A DNA stretch of 64,000 bases from assembly GCF_003634695.1 (NCBI RefSeq), contig NZ_RBWV01000012.1, positions 272,058-336,057 of the forward strand, given 5' to 3'. Position numbers and translations under genes: made by a program. The notes beneath the pieces were generated by a model. The model ran no database searches and was not told where the DNA came from. It saw nothing but the letters and a program-made list of their open reading frames with translations. How positions within the stretch are numbered: position 1 is the first letter of the stretch; the number at the start of each line of letters is the position of its first letter. Positions 24,492 through 33,814 of this stretch are shown in pieces. Origin of the DNA: Motilibacter peucedani (lineage in GTDB: Bacteria > Actinomycetota > Actinomycetes > Motilibacterales > Motilibacteraceae).

Positions 24492-25829
24492 ATGGGACGG
24501 CAGGAAGAGTTCGTACTCCGCACGATCGAGGAGCGCGACGTCCGCTTCGTACGGCTGTGGTTCACCGACGTCCTGGGCTTCCTGAAGTCCGTGGCCGTGG
24601 CGCCCGCGGAGCTCGAGGCCGCCTTCACCGAGGGCATCGGCTTCGACGGCTCGGCCATCGAGGGCTTCGCCCGCGTCTCCGAGTCCGACATGCTGGTCAA
24701 GCCCGACCCCTCGACGTTCCAGATGCTGCCGTGGCGCTCGGAGTCCCCGGGCACCGCGCGGATGTTCTGCGACATCCTCATGCCGGACGGCACGCCGTCC
24801 TACGCCGACCCGCGCTACGTCCTCAAGCGCACGCTGTCGCGCGCCGCCGAGCTCGGCTTCAGCTTCTACACCCACCCCGAGATCGAGTTCTTCCTCTTCG
24901 AGCGCCAGCGCGCGGCCGACGGCCGCCCGGTGCCCGTCGACCAGGCCGGCTACTTCGACAACACGCCCCACGGCGTGGGCCACGACTTCCGCCGCCAGGC
25001 CATCACGATGCTCGAGTCGATGGGCATCTCGGTGGAGTTCTCCCACCACGAGGGAGCGCCGGGCCAGCAGGAGATCGACCTGCGCTACGCCGACGCGCTC
25101 ACCACGGCCGACAACATCATGACCTTCCGCCTGGTGATGAAGCAGGTCGCGCTCGAGCAGGGCGTCGAGGCCTCGTTCATGCCCAAGCCGTTCACCGAGT
25201 TCCCCGGCTCGGGCATGCACACCCACCTCTCGCTGTTCGAGGGCGACAGCAACGCCTTCCACGAGGCCGGCGCCGAGTACCAGCTCTCCAAGGTGGGCCG
25301 CGCCTTCATCGCCGGCGTCCTGCGCCACGCCGCCGAGATCACCGCGGTCACCAACCAGTGGGTCAACTCCTACAAGCGGCTCTCCGGCGGCGGCGAGGCC
25401 CCGAGCTACGTCTGCTGGGGCCACAACAACCGCTCGGCCATGGTGCGCGTGCCGCTCTACAAGCCGCAGAAGGGCGGGTCGACGCGCATCGAGGTGCGCT
25501 CGCCCGACACCGCGACCAACCCCTACCTCACCTTCGCCGTGCTGCTCGCCGCCGGGCTCAAGGGCATCGAGATGGACTACGAGCTGCCCGAGGGCGCCGA
25601 GGACGACGTCTGGTCGCTCACCGACGCCGAGCGCCGCGCGCTCGGCATCCCGCCGCTGCCGGCCTCCCTCGACGAGGCGATCCGCGTCATGGAGGGCAGC
25701 GAGCTGGTCGCCGAGACGCTGGGCGAGCACGTCTTCGACTTCTTCTTGCGCAACAAGCGCCAGGAGTGGCTCGACTACCGTCGCCAGGTGACCGCGTTCG
25801 AGCTCGATCGGCTCCTCCCCGTCCTGTGA
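24492..25829 (+). CDS. glnA2: Type I glutamine synthetase, GlnA2 group
   Basis: A 445-residue glutamine synthetase-fold enzyme. Catalytic blocks are present: GSAIEGFARVSESDM, HPEIEFFLFE, FSHHEGAPGQQEIDLRYADA, MHTHLSLFEG, NNRSAMVRVP and STRIEVRSPDTATNPYL. It is shorter than GlnA1 (474) and lacks the adenylylation Tyr motif (NLYxLPPEE); the equivalent region reads DDVWSLTDAER, so GlnE should not modify it. In M. tuberculosis GlnA2 (Rv2222c) is the 446-residue counterpart, also next to glnE. Some actinobacterial paralogues of this size use other amines, so true glutamine synthesis is likely but not certain. Confidence 0.9.
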   Translation: MGRQEEFVLRTIEERDVRFVRLWFTDVLGFLKSVAVAPAELEAAFTEGIGFDGSAIEGFARVSESDMLVKPDPSTFQMLPWRSESPGTARMFCDILMPDGTPSYADPRYVLKRTLSRAAELGFSFYTHPEIEFFLFERQRAADGRPVPVDQAGYFDNTPHGVGHDFRRQAITMLESMGISVEFSHHEGAPGQQEIDLRYADALTTADNIMTFRLVMKQVALEQGVEASFMPKPFTEFPGSGMHTHLSLFEGDSNAFHEAGAEYQLSKVGRAFIAGVLRHAAEITAVTNQWVNSYKRLSGGGEAPSYVCWGHNNRSAMVRVPLYKPQKGGSTRIEVRSPDTATNPYLTFAVLLAAGLKGIEMDYELPEGAEDDVWSLTDAERRALGIPPLPASLDEAIRVMEGSELVAETLGEHVFDFFLRNKRQEWLDYRRQVTAFELDRLLPVL

Positions 25830-25887
25830 CCGCCGGGTCCCCGAGCCGCAGCGCGCTGATCGGCGGCCGACGCTGACCGAGCGCGGA

Positions 25888-28809
25888 GTGCTCCGGCTGG
25901 CGCGGCTCGGGTTCGGCGACTCGGAGCGCGCCGCCGCGCTGCTCGCGGGTGGCGCGCTGGCCGAGCTCGCCGACGACTCCGCCGTCGTCGCCGCGCTGGG
26001 CGGAGCGGCCGACCCGGACCTGGCGCTGCGCACGCTCGCCGACCTCGCCGCGGCGCAGACCGAGCCTGCGGCGCTGGTGGACGCACTGCGTACCGACCCG
26101 GCGCTGCGTACGCGGTTGTTGGCGGTCCTCGGCACCACCGCCGCGCTCGGCGAGACCCTCGTGCGGCACCCCCCGCTCTGGCGCGAGCTCGCTGGCGCCG
26201 CACCGCTGCGGCTCCCGGACCTGCGCGCGACGATGCTCGCCGCGGTCGACGCGGCGCCGGCGCCGGTCGACGCGCTGCGGCGCGAGTACCGCCGCCTGCT
26301 CCTGCTGGTCACCGCCCGCGACCTGACCGGTGAGGACGACCTGGCCGCGACCGCCGCGTCGCTCGCCGACCTCGCCGGCGCTGCCCTCGACGCCGCGCTC
26401 GCCGTGGCCCGCGCCGCGGAGCCGGACGGGGGAGCGGGCGTCCGGCTGGCCGTCATCGGCATGGGCAAGTGCGGCGGGCGCGAGCTCAACTACGTCAGCG
26501 ACGTCGACGTGGTCTACGTGGTCGAGCCGGCGGAGGGCACCGACGAGAGCGAGGCGCTGCGGGTCGGCACCCGCCTGGCGCAGGGGCTCATGCGCGCCTG
26601 CACCGCCCCCTCGCCGGAGGGTGCGCTGTGGGAGGTCGACGCGGCGCTGCGTCCCGAGGGCAAGCAGGGCCCGCTGGTGCGCACGCTCGCGAGCCACGCC
26701 GCCTACTACGAGCGGTGGGCCAAGGGCTGGGAGTTCCAGGCGCTGCTGAAGGCACGGCCGGTCGCGGGCGACCTCGAGCTGGGTGCCCGCTACGTCCAGA
26801 CCGTCTCGCCGCTGGTGTGGCGGGCGGCCGCCCGGGAGGGGTTCGTCGCCGACGTGCAGGCGATGCGCCGCCGTGTCGAGCAGCTCGTCCCCAAGACCGA
26901 GCAGGCCCGCCAGCTCAAGCTCGGCCGCGGCGGCCTGCGCGACGTCGAGTTCGCGGTGCAGCTGCTGCAGCTCGTGCACGGCCGGGCCGACGAGACGCTG
27001 CGCTCGGGCACGACGCTGGCCGCGCTGGCCGCCCTCGGGCACGGTGGCTACATCGGGCGCGAGGACGCCGCCGCCTTCGACGAGGCCTACCGGTTCCTGC
27101 GCACGCTCGAGCACCGCATCCAGCTCTTCCGCCTGCGCCGCACGCACCTCGTGCCCGAGCGCGAGGAGGACCTCCGCCGCATCGGGCGCTCCCTCGGGAT
27201 GTCGGGCGACCCGGCGGCGGCGCTCGTCGACCGGTGGCGGCGCTACGCGCTCGAGGTGCGGCGCATCCACGAGAAGCTCTTCTACCGCCCGCTGCTCGAC
27301 GCGGTCGCGCGGCTCTCGGCCGGGGAGGCGCGGCTGACGCCGGAGGCTGCGCGGGCCCGGCTCGAGGCGCTCGGCTACGCCGACCCCGCGGGCGCGCTGC
27401 GCCACCTCGAGGCCCTGACGAGCGGGCTGTCCCGCCGGGCGACCATCCAGCGCACCTTGCTCCCGGTGATGCTGGGCTGGTTCGCCGAGGCGGCCGAGCC
27501 CGACGCCGGTCTGCTCGCCTTCCGCCGGGTCAGCGACGCGCTCGGCGAGACCCACTGGTACCTCCGCGACCTGCGCGACGAGGGGCTGACCGCCGAACGG
27601 ATGGCGCGGGTGCTGGCCTCCAGCCGGTTCGCCGCCGACCTGCTGCTGCGCGCTCCTGAGGCCGTCGCGATCCTCGGCGACGACGCGGAGCTGCAGCCGC
27701 GTACGCGTGCCGCCCTCGTCGACGAGGTGCGGGCAGCCGTCGGCCGGCACGACGACCCGACCGCCGCGGCCGCCGGTGCGCGCGCGGTCCGCCGCCGCGA
27801 GCTGTTCCGCACCGCGGCGTCCGACGTGCTCGGCCTGCTCGACCGGCGCGGCGTCGGCGCGGCGCTCACGGACGTCGCCGTCGCCACCCTGCGCGGTGCT
27901 CTCGACGCGTCGGTGCGCTTCGTCGAGGGCGAGCGGCGCGGCCCGCTGCCGGTGCGCTTCGCGGTGGTCGGCATGGGCCGGCTCGGCGGCGGCGAGATGG
28001 GCTACGGCAGCGACGCCGACGTGCTGTTCGTGCACGACGCCCTGCCCGGGGCCGACGAGCGCGACGCGACCGACGCGGCCTACGCGGTGGCCAACGAGCT
28101 GCGCCGGATCCTCGCGCTCCCGGCGCCGGACCCGCCGCTCCTGGTCGACGCCGACCTGCGGCCCGAGGGCCGGCAGGGGCCACTGGTGCGCTCGCTGTCG
28201 TCCTACGCCGCCTACTACCGGCGCTGGGCCGTGGTGTGGGAGCGGCAGGCGCTGCTGCGCGCCCGCCCGGTGGCCGGCGACGTCGAGCTCGGGCGCGAGT
28301 TCCTCGAGCTGGTCGAGCCGCTTCGGCACCCGGCGTCAGGCATCACCGACGCCGACGTGCGCGAGGTGCGGCGCATCAAGGCGCGGGTCGAGGCCGAGCG
28401 CCTGCCGCGCGGGGTCGACCGGTCTCGGCACCTCAAGCTCGGGCCCGGCGGCATCGCCGACGTGGAGTGGGTGGTGCAGCTGCTGCAGCTGCGCCACGCC
28501 GGTCGCGTGCCCGGGCTGCGCACGGCCAGCACCCGGGACGCGCTCGCGGCGGCCGTCGAGGGCGGGTTGCTCGCCGCGGACGACGCGGCGGCGCTGGGTG
28601 CCGCGTGGGAGTTCGCTGTCACCGTGCGCGACGCGGCCGTGCTCGTGCGCGGCAAGGCGGGCTCGGAGCTGCCGAAGGACCTGCGCGAGCTGCGCGCGGT
28701 GGCGCAGCTCGCGCTGGGACGCGACAGCACCGCCGGCGATCTCCTCGAGGAGCACCGCCGGACGGCGCGTCGCGCACGGGCGGTCTTCGACCGCGTGTTC
28801 TTCGTCTGA
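25888..28809 (+). CDS. glnE: Glutamine synthetase adenylyltransferase/deadenylase
   Basis: A 973-residue bifunctional regulator that adds AMP to, and removes it from, glutamine synthetase GlnA1. Two nucleotidyltransferase domains are visible: deadenylase motif GMGKCGGRELNYVSDVD at about residue 191 and adenylylase motif GMGRLGGGEMGYGSDADV at about residue 695. Each is followed by LRPEGKQGPLVR or LRPEGRQGPLVR and a helical domain with LKLGRGGLRDVEF or LKLGPGGIADVEWV. The GTG at 25888 is the first plausible start after the glnA2 stop, 58 bases downstream. Its target, glnA1, is 14 kb away at 42856. Confidence 0.95.
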   Translation: MLRLARLGFGDSERAAALLAGGALAELADDSAVVAALGGAADPDLALRTLADLAAAQTEPAALVDALRTDPALRTRLLAVLGTTAALGETLVRHPPLWRELAGAAPLRLPDLRATMLAAVDAAPAPVDALRREYRRLLLLVTARDLTGEDDLAATAASLADLAGAALDAALAVARAAEPDGGAGVRLAVIGMGKCGGRELNYVSDVDVVYVVEPAEGTDESEALRVGTRLAQGLMRACTAPSPEGALWEVDAALRPEGKQGPLVRTLASHAAYYERWAKGWEFQALLKARPVAGDLELGARYVQTVSPLVWRAAAREGFVADVQAMRRRVEQLVPKTEQARQLKLGRGGLRDVEFAVQLLQLVHGRADETLRSGTTLAALAALGHGGYIGREDAAAFDEAYRFLRTLEHRIQLFRLRRTHLVPEREEDLRRIGRSLGMSGDPAAALVDRWRRYALEVRRIHEKLFYRPLLDAVARLSAGEARLTPEAARARLEALGYADPAGALRHLEALTSGLSRRATIQRTLLPVMLGWFAEAAEPDAGLLAFRRVSDALGETHWYLRDLRDEGLTAERMARVLASSRFAADLLLRAPEAVAILGDDAELQPRTRAALVDEVRAAVGRHDDPTAAAAGARAVRRRELFRTAASDVLGLLDRRGVGAALTDVAVATLRGALDASVRFVEGERRGPLPVRFAVVGMGRLGGGEMGYGSDADVLFVHDALPGADERDATDAAYAVANELRRILALPAPDPPLLVDADLRPEGRQGPLVRSLSSYAAYYRRWAVVWERQALLRARPVAGDVELGREFLELVEPLRHPASGITDADVREVRRIKARVEAERLPRGVDRSRHLKLGPGGIADVEWVVQLLQLRHAGRVPGLRTASTRDALAAAVEGGLLAADDAAALGAAWEFAVTVRDAAVLVRGKAGSELPKDLRELRAVAQLALGRDSTAGDLLEEHRRTARRARAVFDRVFFV

Positions 28810-28824
28810 GCGCTCGTCACGTCC

Positions 28825-29115
28825 TCAGATGCGGGCGCGGCCGCGGCCGTTGGCGGCGCGGTAGACCAGCAGGGCGATGACGGCGCCGATGACCGAGCCG
28901 ATGAGGCCCGAGGGCTGGAAGGCGCCCTCGTCGAGGTCCTTGCCGAAGATGACGTAGCCGAGGAAGCCGCCGATGAACGAGCCGACGAGGCCCAGCACCA
29001 GAGTGCCGACCACGCCCATCGGGTCGCGGCCCGGCACGATGGCGCGCGCGAGGAAGCCGGCGACGAGGCCGACGACGAGGAAGACGATGAGCGCGCCGAT
29101 CACGGGGACCTCCAT
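28825..29115 (-). CDS. GlsB/YeaQ/YmgE family membrane protein
   Basis: A 96-residue protein of the transglycosylase-associated (GlsB/YeaQ/YmgE) family with three hydrophobic segments (VIGALIVFLVVGLVAGFLA; GVVGTLVLGLVGSFIGGFLG; LIGSVIGAVIALLVY). Despite the family name no transglycosylase activity is established; members are general-stress membrane proteins. A sigma-B-like promoter lies just upstream (29142-29167), which fits a stress role. It converges on glnE with 15 bases between stops. Confidence 0.9.
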   Translation of the reverse strand: MEVPVIGALIVFLVVGLVAGFLARAIVPGRDPMGVVGTLVLGLVGSFIGGFLGYVIFGKDLDEGAFQPSGLIGSVIGAVIALLVYRAANGRGRARI

Positions 29116-29141
29116 GCGGTGAGTACGTCGTTGCAGCGTCG

Positions 29142-29167
29142 ATACCCTGCTGTGCAAGGGAATTAAC
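29142..29167 (-). promoter_or_regulatory. Sigma-B-like promoter of the GlsB-family gene
   Basis: On the minus strand, GTTAAT (29167-29162), a 14-base spacer, then GGGTAT (29147-29142). This closely matches the general-stress sigma-B/SigF consensus GTTTAA-N14-16-GGGTAT. Transcription would begin near 29135, about 20 bases before the ATG at 29115. Two A/T-rich hexamers at exact spacing in DNA this GC-rich are unlikely by chance. Confidence 0.65.
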
Positions 29168-29248
29168 GAGTTCTTCCCCCGAGGTCGTGACAAAGCGAGT
29201 GGGGCGTGCCAAGGTCCCACCTGTCGGTCCACCTCAGGAGGGCACTGC

Positions 29249-31807
29249 ATGCACGTCTCACGTCTCCGCGCCTCGGCCGCACTGGTGGGCGCGGTAGCCC
29301 TCCTCGCCGGCGCCCAGGTAGGCACGTCCGCCGCAGCGTCAGGGCCGGGGCGCACGCTCCCGCCGTGGCCGGCCGCCCAGCGGTACTCGCCCTCGACCGG
29401 CCCCTCGGTGTCCGCGTTCGCGCGCTCCGAAGGGGGCGACGGCGACGGCGACTCGGGTGAGGAGAAGGCCAGCGAGATCATGGACGGCGCCGAGCAGTAC
29501 GCGTACGCGCGCACCGCTCCCGCCGCCTCCCTGCCTCCCGCCGCGCTCGCGGCGGCGAAGGCGGCTGCTGACGCCCTGCCGGTCGCCAACCGGTCGTGGA
29601 AGGAGGTCACCGACCAGCCCTACGACTCCGAGCCGGCCGGGTTCGACGACCCCTTCTGGTCCAACGCCGGTGCGGGCACCGGGCACGCTGCAGGCCGCAT
29701 GACCGCTCTGGCCAGTGACGGCGTCTCGCAGGTCTACGCCGGAGCCGCCATGGGCGGGGTGTGGCGCACCGGCGACGGCGGTGCCCACTGGAAGCCGGTG
29801 TTCCAGGACCAGGCGAGCATCTCCATCGGCGCGCTGGCCGTCGACAAGGCCGACCGCTCGCTGTGGGTCGGCACGGGCGAGTCGAACACCAGCCAGGACG
29901 CCTACATGGGCCAGGGCGTCTACCGCTCCGACGACCGGGCGCGCAGCTTCGCCAAGGTCGGCGGCTCCGAGCTCGACGGCACCACGATCTCGCGCCTGGT
30001 CTTCGACGGCTACGGCACCGTCTACGCCGCCACGAGCGGCGGGCTCTGGCGCCACGCGGCCGGCACGGCGTCCGGAGCGTGGCAGCTCGTGCTGAAGCCC
30101 GACCCCAACCCCGACGGCTCGCCCTACCGCCAGTCGTTCATCAGCGACGTGGTCGTCCGGCCGGGGTCGCACGGCAAGAACGTGCTGGCAGTGCTGGGAT
30201 GGCGCGGTGGAACGGCGGCCAACGGGTTCTACCTGTCCACCGCCTACGGCGCGGCCCACACCTTCGGCAAGATCACGCCGACGGGCGACATCGACGTCGA
30301 CGACATCGGCCGCACGACGCTGGCCTACTCCTCCGACGGGCGCCGGCTCTACGCCATCATCGAGTCGCCCGAGCGGCTGGCCGACGGTGACGACTCGGTG
30401 CTGCAGGGCGTCTTCGTCTCGCGCAGCGGGCGTCCCACCGGTCCGTGGTCGCTGATCGCCGACACCGACAAGCTCGCGGCGTCCGGCTCGGCCATCGCCG
30501 ACCCGGGCTACCGCCCCGGCGTGCAGGCTTGGTACAACCAGGCGCTCGCGGTCGACCCGAAGAACTCCGACCACGTCTACGTGAGCCTCGAGGAGACCTA
30601 CGAGACGCGCAACGGCGGCAGCACCTTCCAGACCATCGCGCCCTACTGGAACTACGGCCTCGCCTGCGGCGACGACTGCCCGATGACGACCCACCCCGAC
30701 CAGCACGCGCTGCTCATCAGCGGCGGGCAGGTCTGGCAGGGCAACGACGGCGGTGTGTTCCGCCGTCCGCTGACCGCGACGGGGCTCGGCTCGTGGACGA
30801 GCACGAACGACACCCTGCACACCCTGCAGTACTACGGCGTCGACACCAGCGCGCTCGGCAAGGACACCGCCTACTGGGGCGGCCTGCAGGACAACGGCAC
30901 CTCGCTGCTGCTCGGCGACAAGGCGCCGACGATGCTCGAGCCGGCAGGCGGTGACGGAGGCAAGACGATCTCCGACCCGGGCAACGCGGACAACGCGCTC
31001 GGCGAGTACGTCGACCTCGACATGTACATCACCCAGGACGGCGGCCACTCCTTCCGCCAGGCGACGCCGACCTGCGAGTCGAACCCCGACTTCGCCGACT
31101 GCGACCCGTCGGCGCGCTTCATCGCCCCGGTCGTGCAGGACGTCGACGACCCGACGCACTGGGTGTCCGGCGGCAGCCGCATCTGGGACGACACGGTCGG
31201 CTGGGACACCACCTGCGACGAGGACTCGTGCGACTGGAAGCCGGTGCACGACCTCGGCACGGACGCCGTCGGCGGCGAGAACGTCGCGACGGCGCTGGCG
31301 GTCAAGGGCGGCGTGACCTACGCCGGGTGGATCGACAGCGGCGGCAACCCGAGCCCGAGCTTCGCCACGGGCATCGACACCAACTACGGCGGCACCTGGC
31401 ACCGTGTGACGGCGCCGAACCTCCCGCAGCGCATCGTCGCTGCGCTGCAGGTCGACCCGACCGACGCCGCGCACGTCTACGCGGTCTACGGCGGCTACTC
31501 GCGGCGCTGGATCCCGGACGGCGGGCTCGGGCACGTGTTCGAGTCGCACGACGGTGGTACGTCGTGGACCGACATCACCGGCAACCTGCCCGACGTCCAC
31601 GCCGGAGCAGCCGTGCTCGACGGCGGATGGCTCGTCGTCGGCACCGACGTCGGCGTCTTCGCCACCTCCGCGGCGTCTCCGGGCACGTGGACCCGTCTGG
31701 GCAAGGGTCTGCCGACGGTGGCGGTCGACGACCTGAACGTCACGCCGGACGGGCGGTACGTCGTGGTCGGCACCCACGGTCGAGGCATCTGGAAGGTGCG
31801 CCTCTAG
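29249..31807 (+). CDS. Secreted beta-propeller protein (sialidase/xyloglucanase-like repeats)
   Basis: An 852-residue protein with a Sec signal peptide (about residues 1-32, ending SAAAS) and then BNR/sortilin-type propeller repeats. Asp-box-like units are visible: WRTGDGGAHWKPV, YRSDDRARSFAKVG, ITQDGGHSFRQA, ESHDGGTSWTDITG. Blocks such as LWVGTGESNTSQ and YWGGLQDNGTSLL are typical of secreted glycosyl hydrolase 74-like or WD40/YVTN actinobacterial proteins. A Cys-rich loop (CGDDCPM; CESNPDFADC) suggests disulfides outside the cell. No catalytic acid pair can be assigned, so an enzymatic role is unproven. ATG 29249 has a strong AGGAGG site. A long hairpin terminator follows at 31828. Confidence 0.85.
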   Translation: MHVSRLRASAALVGAVALLAGAQVGTSAAASGPGRTLPPWPAAQRYSPSTGPSVSAFARSEGGDGDGDSGEEKASEIMDGAEQYAYARTAPAASLPPAALAAAKAAADALPVANRSWKEVTDQPYDSEPAGFDDPFWSNAGAGTGHAAGRMTALASDGVSQVYAGAAMGGVWRTGDGGAHWKPVFQDQASISIGALAVDKADRSLWVGTGESNTSQDAYMGQGVYRSDDRARSFAKVGGSELDGTTISRLVFDGYGTVYAATSGGLWRHAAGTASGAWQLVLKPDPNPDGSPYRQSFISDVVVRPGSHGKNVLAVLGWRGGTAANGFYLSTAYGAAHTFGKITPTGDIDVDDIGRTTLAYSSDGRRLYAIIESPERLADGDDSVLQGVFVSRSGRPTGPWSLIADTDKLAASGSAIADPGYRPGVQAWYNQALAVDPKNSDHVYVSLEETYETRNGGSTFQTIAPYWNYGLACGDDCPMTTHPDQHALLISGGQVWQGNDGGVFRRPLTATGLGSWTSTNDTLHTLQYYGVDTSALGKDTAYWGGLQDNGTSLLLGDKAPTMLEPAGGDGGKTISDPGNADNALGEYVDLDMYITQDGGHSFRQATPTCESNPDFADCDPSARFIAPVVQDVDDPTHWVSGGSRIWDDTVGWDTTCDEDSCDWKPVHDLGTDAVGGENVATALAVKGGVTYAGWIDSGGNPSPSFATGIDTNYGGTWHRVTAPNLPQRIVAALQVDPTDAAHVYAVYGGYSRRWIPDGGLGHVFESHDGGTSWTDITGNLPDVHAGAAVLDGGWLVVGTDVGVFATSAASPGTWTRLGKGLPTVAVDDLNVTPDGRYVVVGTHGRGIWKVRL

Positions 31808-31827
31808 GCCGCCTGCGACCCGACCGA

Positions 31828-31868
31828 CCGGCCGGCCCGGACCTCTCGACGAGGTCCGGGCCGGCCGG
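31828..31868 (+). terminator. Long perfect hairpin after the propeller gene
   Basis: Two exactly complementary 18-base arms (31828-31845 and 31851-31868) separated by TCGAC form a very stable stem. It begins 20 bases after the stop of the secreted propeller gene and has no T-run, as is usual for high-GC actinobacterial intrinsic terminators. It separates that gene from the GGDEF-EAL gene starting at 31994. Confidence 0.85.
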
Positions 31869-31993
31869 CTGTCGGGCGGCCGCGACGGTGGACGTGGCGC
31901 ATCTCGCCCAGGTGGCCCAACCGCGCCTGCTCAGGTGCTCGGAGCAAAGGCCGATGAGTGCTGCCGACGGGACGGCTGGCAGTAGGGGGACTG

Positions 31994-33814
31994 ATGCGCT
32001 GGAGGCGGAGGTCCCTCGCGCGCCGGCTGCGGGTGCGCGAGGCCCAGCAGCGTGCCACCGCCCAGCTCGGTCAAGCCGCGCTCTCGGGCCGTCCGCTCGC
32101 GGAGCTGCTGCCCACGGCAGTCGCGTCCGTGGCCCGCGTCCTGGACCTGCCGGTCGTCAACGTCTTGCGCTCGGCGCCCGGCGCAGAAGCCTTCACGTTC
32201 GTCGCCGTGCACGGCTGGGACAAGCCCGTGGGATCGACGGCGCCCATGGGCGGCGGTCCGGTCACCCAGCTGCTCAGCTCCGGCGGGACGCTCGTCGTCG
32301 AGGACACCGAGTCCCTCGACGAGCCCGGCCGCACCACCTTCCGGCGGCTCGGGCTGCGCTCGAGCGCCTCGGTGCTGGTCGCCTCGCACGACGGCAGCCG
32401 CTGGGTCGTCGCTGCCCACGCGCGTACGCCTTCCGCCTTCACCCCTGACGACACCGCCTTCCTGCGCGCCATGGCCAACGTGCTGGCCGCCGCCGCCGGC
32501 CGCGAGGCGGCTGAGGCGGAGGTGCAGCGCCGCGCGACGCACGACCGCCTGACCGGGCTCGCCGACCGTGAGCTGTTCCGCAGCCGGGTGGGGACGGCGC
32601 TGGAGCGCCCCGGCGAGGCGGTGCTGGCGCTGCTGCTGCTCGACCTCGACAACTTCAAGGACGTCAACGACTCGCTGGGCCACGACGTGGGCGACCAGGT
32701 GCTGCTGGCGACCTCTCAGCGGCTGCGCGACGTCGCGGACGAGGGGCTCGCCTGCCGGCTGGGCGGCGACGAGTTCGCGTTGGCGCTCAGCGGCGACCTC
32801 GACGAGATCGGCGCGCGGGTCCAGGCGGTCAGCGAGCAGCTGCGACTGCCCATCGAGACCGCCGTCGGGCCGGTCACCGTCTCGGGCAGCGTGGGCGTCT
32901 CGCTCTCGCCGCGGGACGGCGCCTCCGTCGCCGACCTGCTGCGCCACGCAGACCTGGCGATGTACCGCGCCAAGCGCCAGCGGGCCGTCGTCGCGTGGTA
33001 CGACCCCTCGACCGACCTCGACCCCTCGCGCCGGCTGCGCGCGGTGCAGGACCTGCGCGAGGCCATCTCCGACGGCAGCATCACGGTCGCCTACCAGCCG
33101 TGCGTCGACCTCGTCACGGGCGTCGTCACCACGGTCGAGGCGCTGGCCCGGTGGAACCACCCGACGCTCGGGCCGCAGTCGCCGGCGGAGTTCGTCGCCC
33201 TCGCCGAGGAGACTGGGCTGATCCTGCCGCTGACCGACTGCATGGTGCGCCAGGCGGCGGGGCAGACGGCGCGGTGGCTGCGAGAGGGTCGTCGGCTCGG
33301 GGTCTCGGTCAACATCCCCGGCTCGGTGCTCGAGGTGGAGGGCTACCCGGACCGCCTGCGCGCGCAGGTCGCCGCGAGCGGCCTGCCCATCGAGCTGATG
33401 CGCATCGAGGTCACCGAGACCGCACTCGTCAACGAGGGCGCGGTCGACGCCCTGCGCGAGCTGGCGCGCGACGGCATCCGCATCGCCATCGACGACTTCG
33501 GCACGGGCTACTCATCGCTCGGCCGGCTCAAGCAGCTGCCCGTCAAGACCATCAAGATCGACCGCAGCTTCGTGACGGACCTCGGCCGCGACAGCCGGGA
33601 CGCCGCCATCGTGCGGGCGGTCGTCGCGCTCGCAGCGGACTTCAACCTCAACGTCGTGGCGGAGGGCGTCGAGACGGTGGAGGTCGCCGACCAGTTGCGC
33701 GTGTTGGGCGTCAACCGGGCACAGGGCTACCTGCACAGCCGACCGCTGCCGGCCGCGCAGTTCGCCGCGTGGCACGACCAGTGGTTGGCGCAGACGACCC
33801 TCTGCTCCGCCTAG
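31994..33814 (+). CDS. GAF-GGDEF-EAL cyclic-di-GMP enzyme
   Basis: A 606-residue cytoplasmic protein. Residues about 20-175 resemble a GAF sensor domain. The GGDEF diguanylate cyclase domain has the intact active loop LGGDEFALAL (Gly257-Gly-Asp-Glu-Phe). The EAL phosphodiesterase domain has the intact VEALARWNHP (Glu382), then DDFGTGYSSLGRLKQLP, IKIDRSFV and VVAEGVET. Both catalytic signatures are complete, so it could make, break or only sense c-di-GMP. Start ATG 31994 follows AGGGGG; GTG 31958 in frame is weaker. Its stop shares CTAG with the convergent codA stop. Confidence 0.92.
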   Translation: MRWRRRSLARRLRVREAQQRATAQLGQAALSGRPLAELLPTAVASVARVLDLPVVNVLRSAPGAEAFTFVAVHGWDKPVGSTAPMGGGPVTQLLSSGGTLVVEDTESLDEPGRTTFRRLGLRSSASVLVASHDGSRWVVAAHARTPSAFTPDDTAFLRAMANVLAAAAGREAAEAEVQRRATHDRLTGLADRELFRSRVGTALERPGEAVLALLLLDLDNFKDVNDSLGHDVGDQVLLATSQRLRDVADEGLACRLGGDEFALALSGDLDEIGARVQAVSEQLRLPIETAVGPVTVSGSVGVSLSPRDGASVADLLRHADLAMYRAKRQRAVVAWYDPSTDLDPSRRLRAVQDLREAISDGSITVAYQPCVDLVTGVVTTVEALARWNHPTLGPQSPAEFVALAEETGLILPLTDCMVRQAAGQTARWLREGRRLGVSVNIPGSVLEVEGYPDRLRAQVAASGLPIELMRIEVTETALVNEGAVDALRELARDGIRIAIDDFGTGYSSLGRLKQLPVKTIKIDRSFVTDLGRDSRDAAIVRAVVALAADFNLNVVAEGVETVEVADQLRVLGVNRAQGYLHSRPLPAAQFAAWHDQWLAQTTLCSA

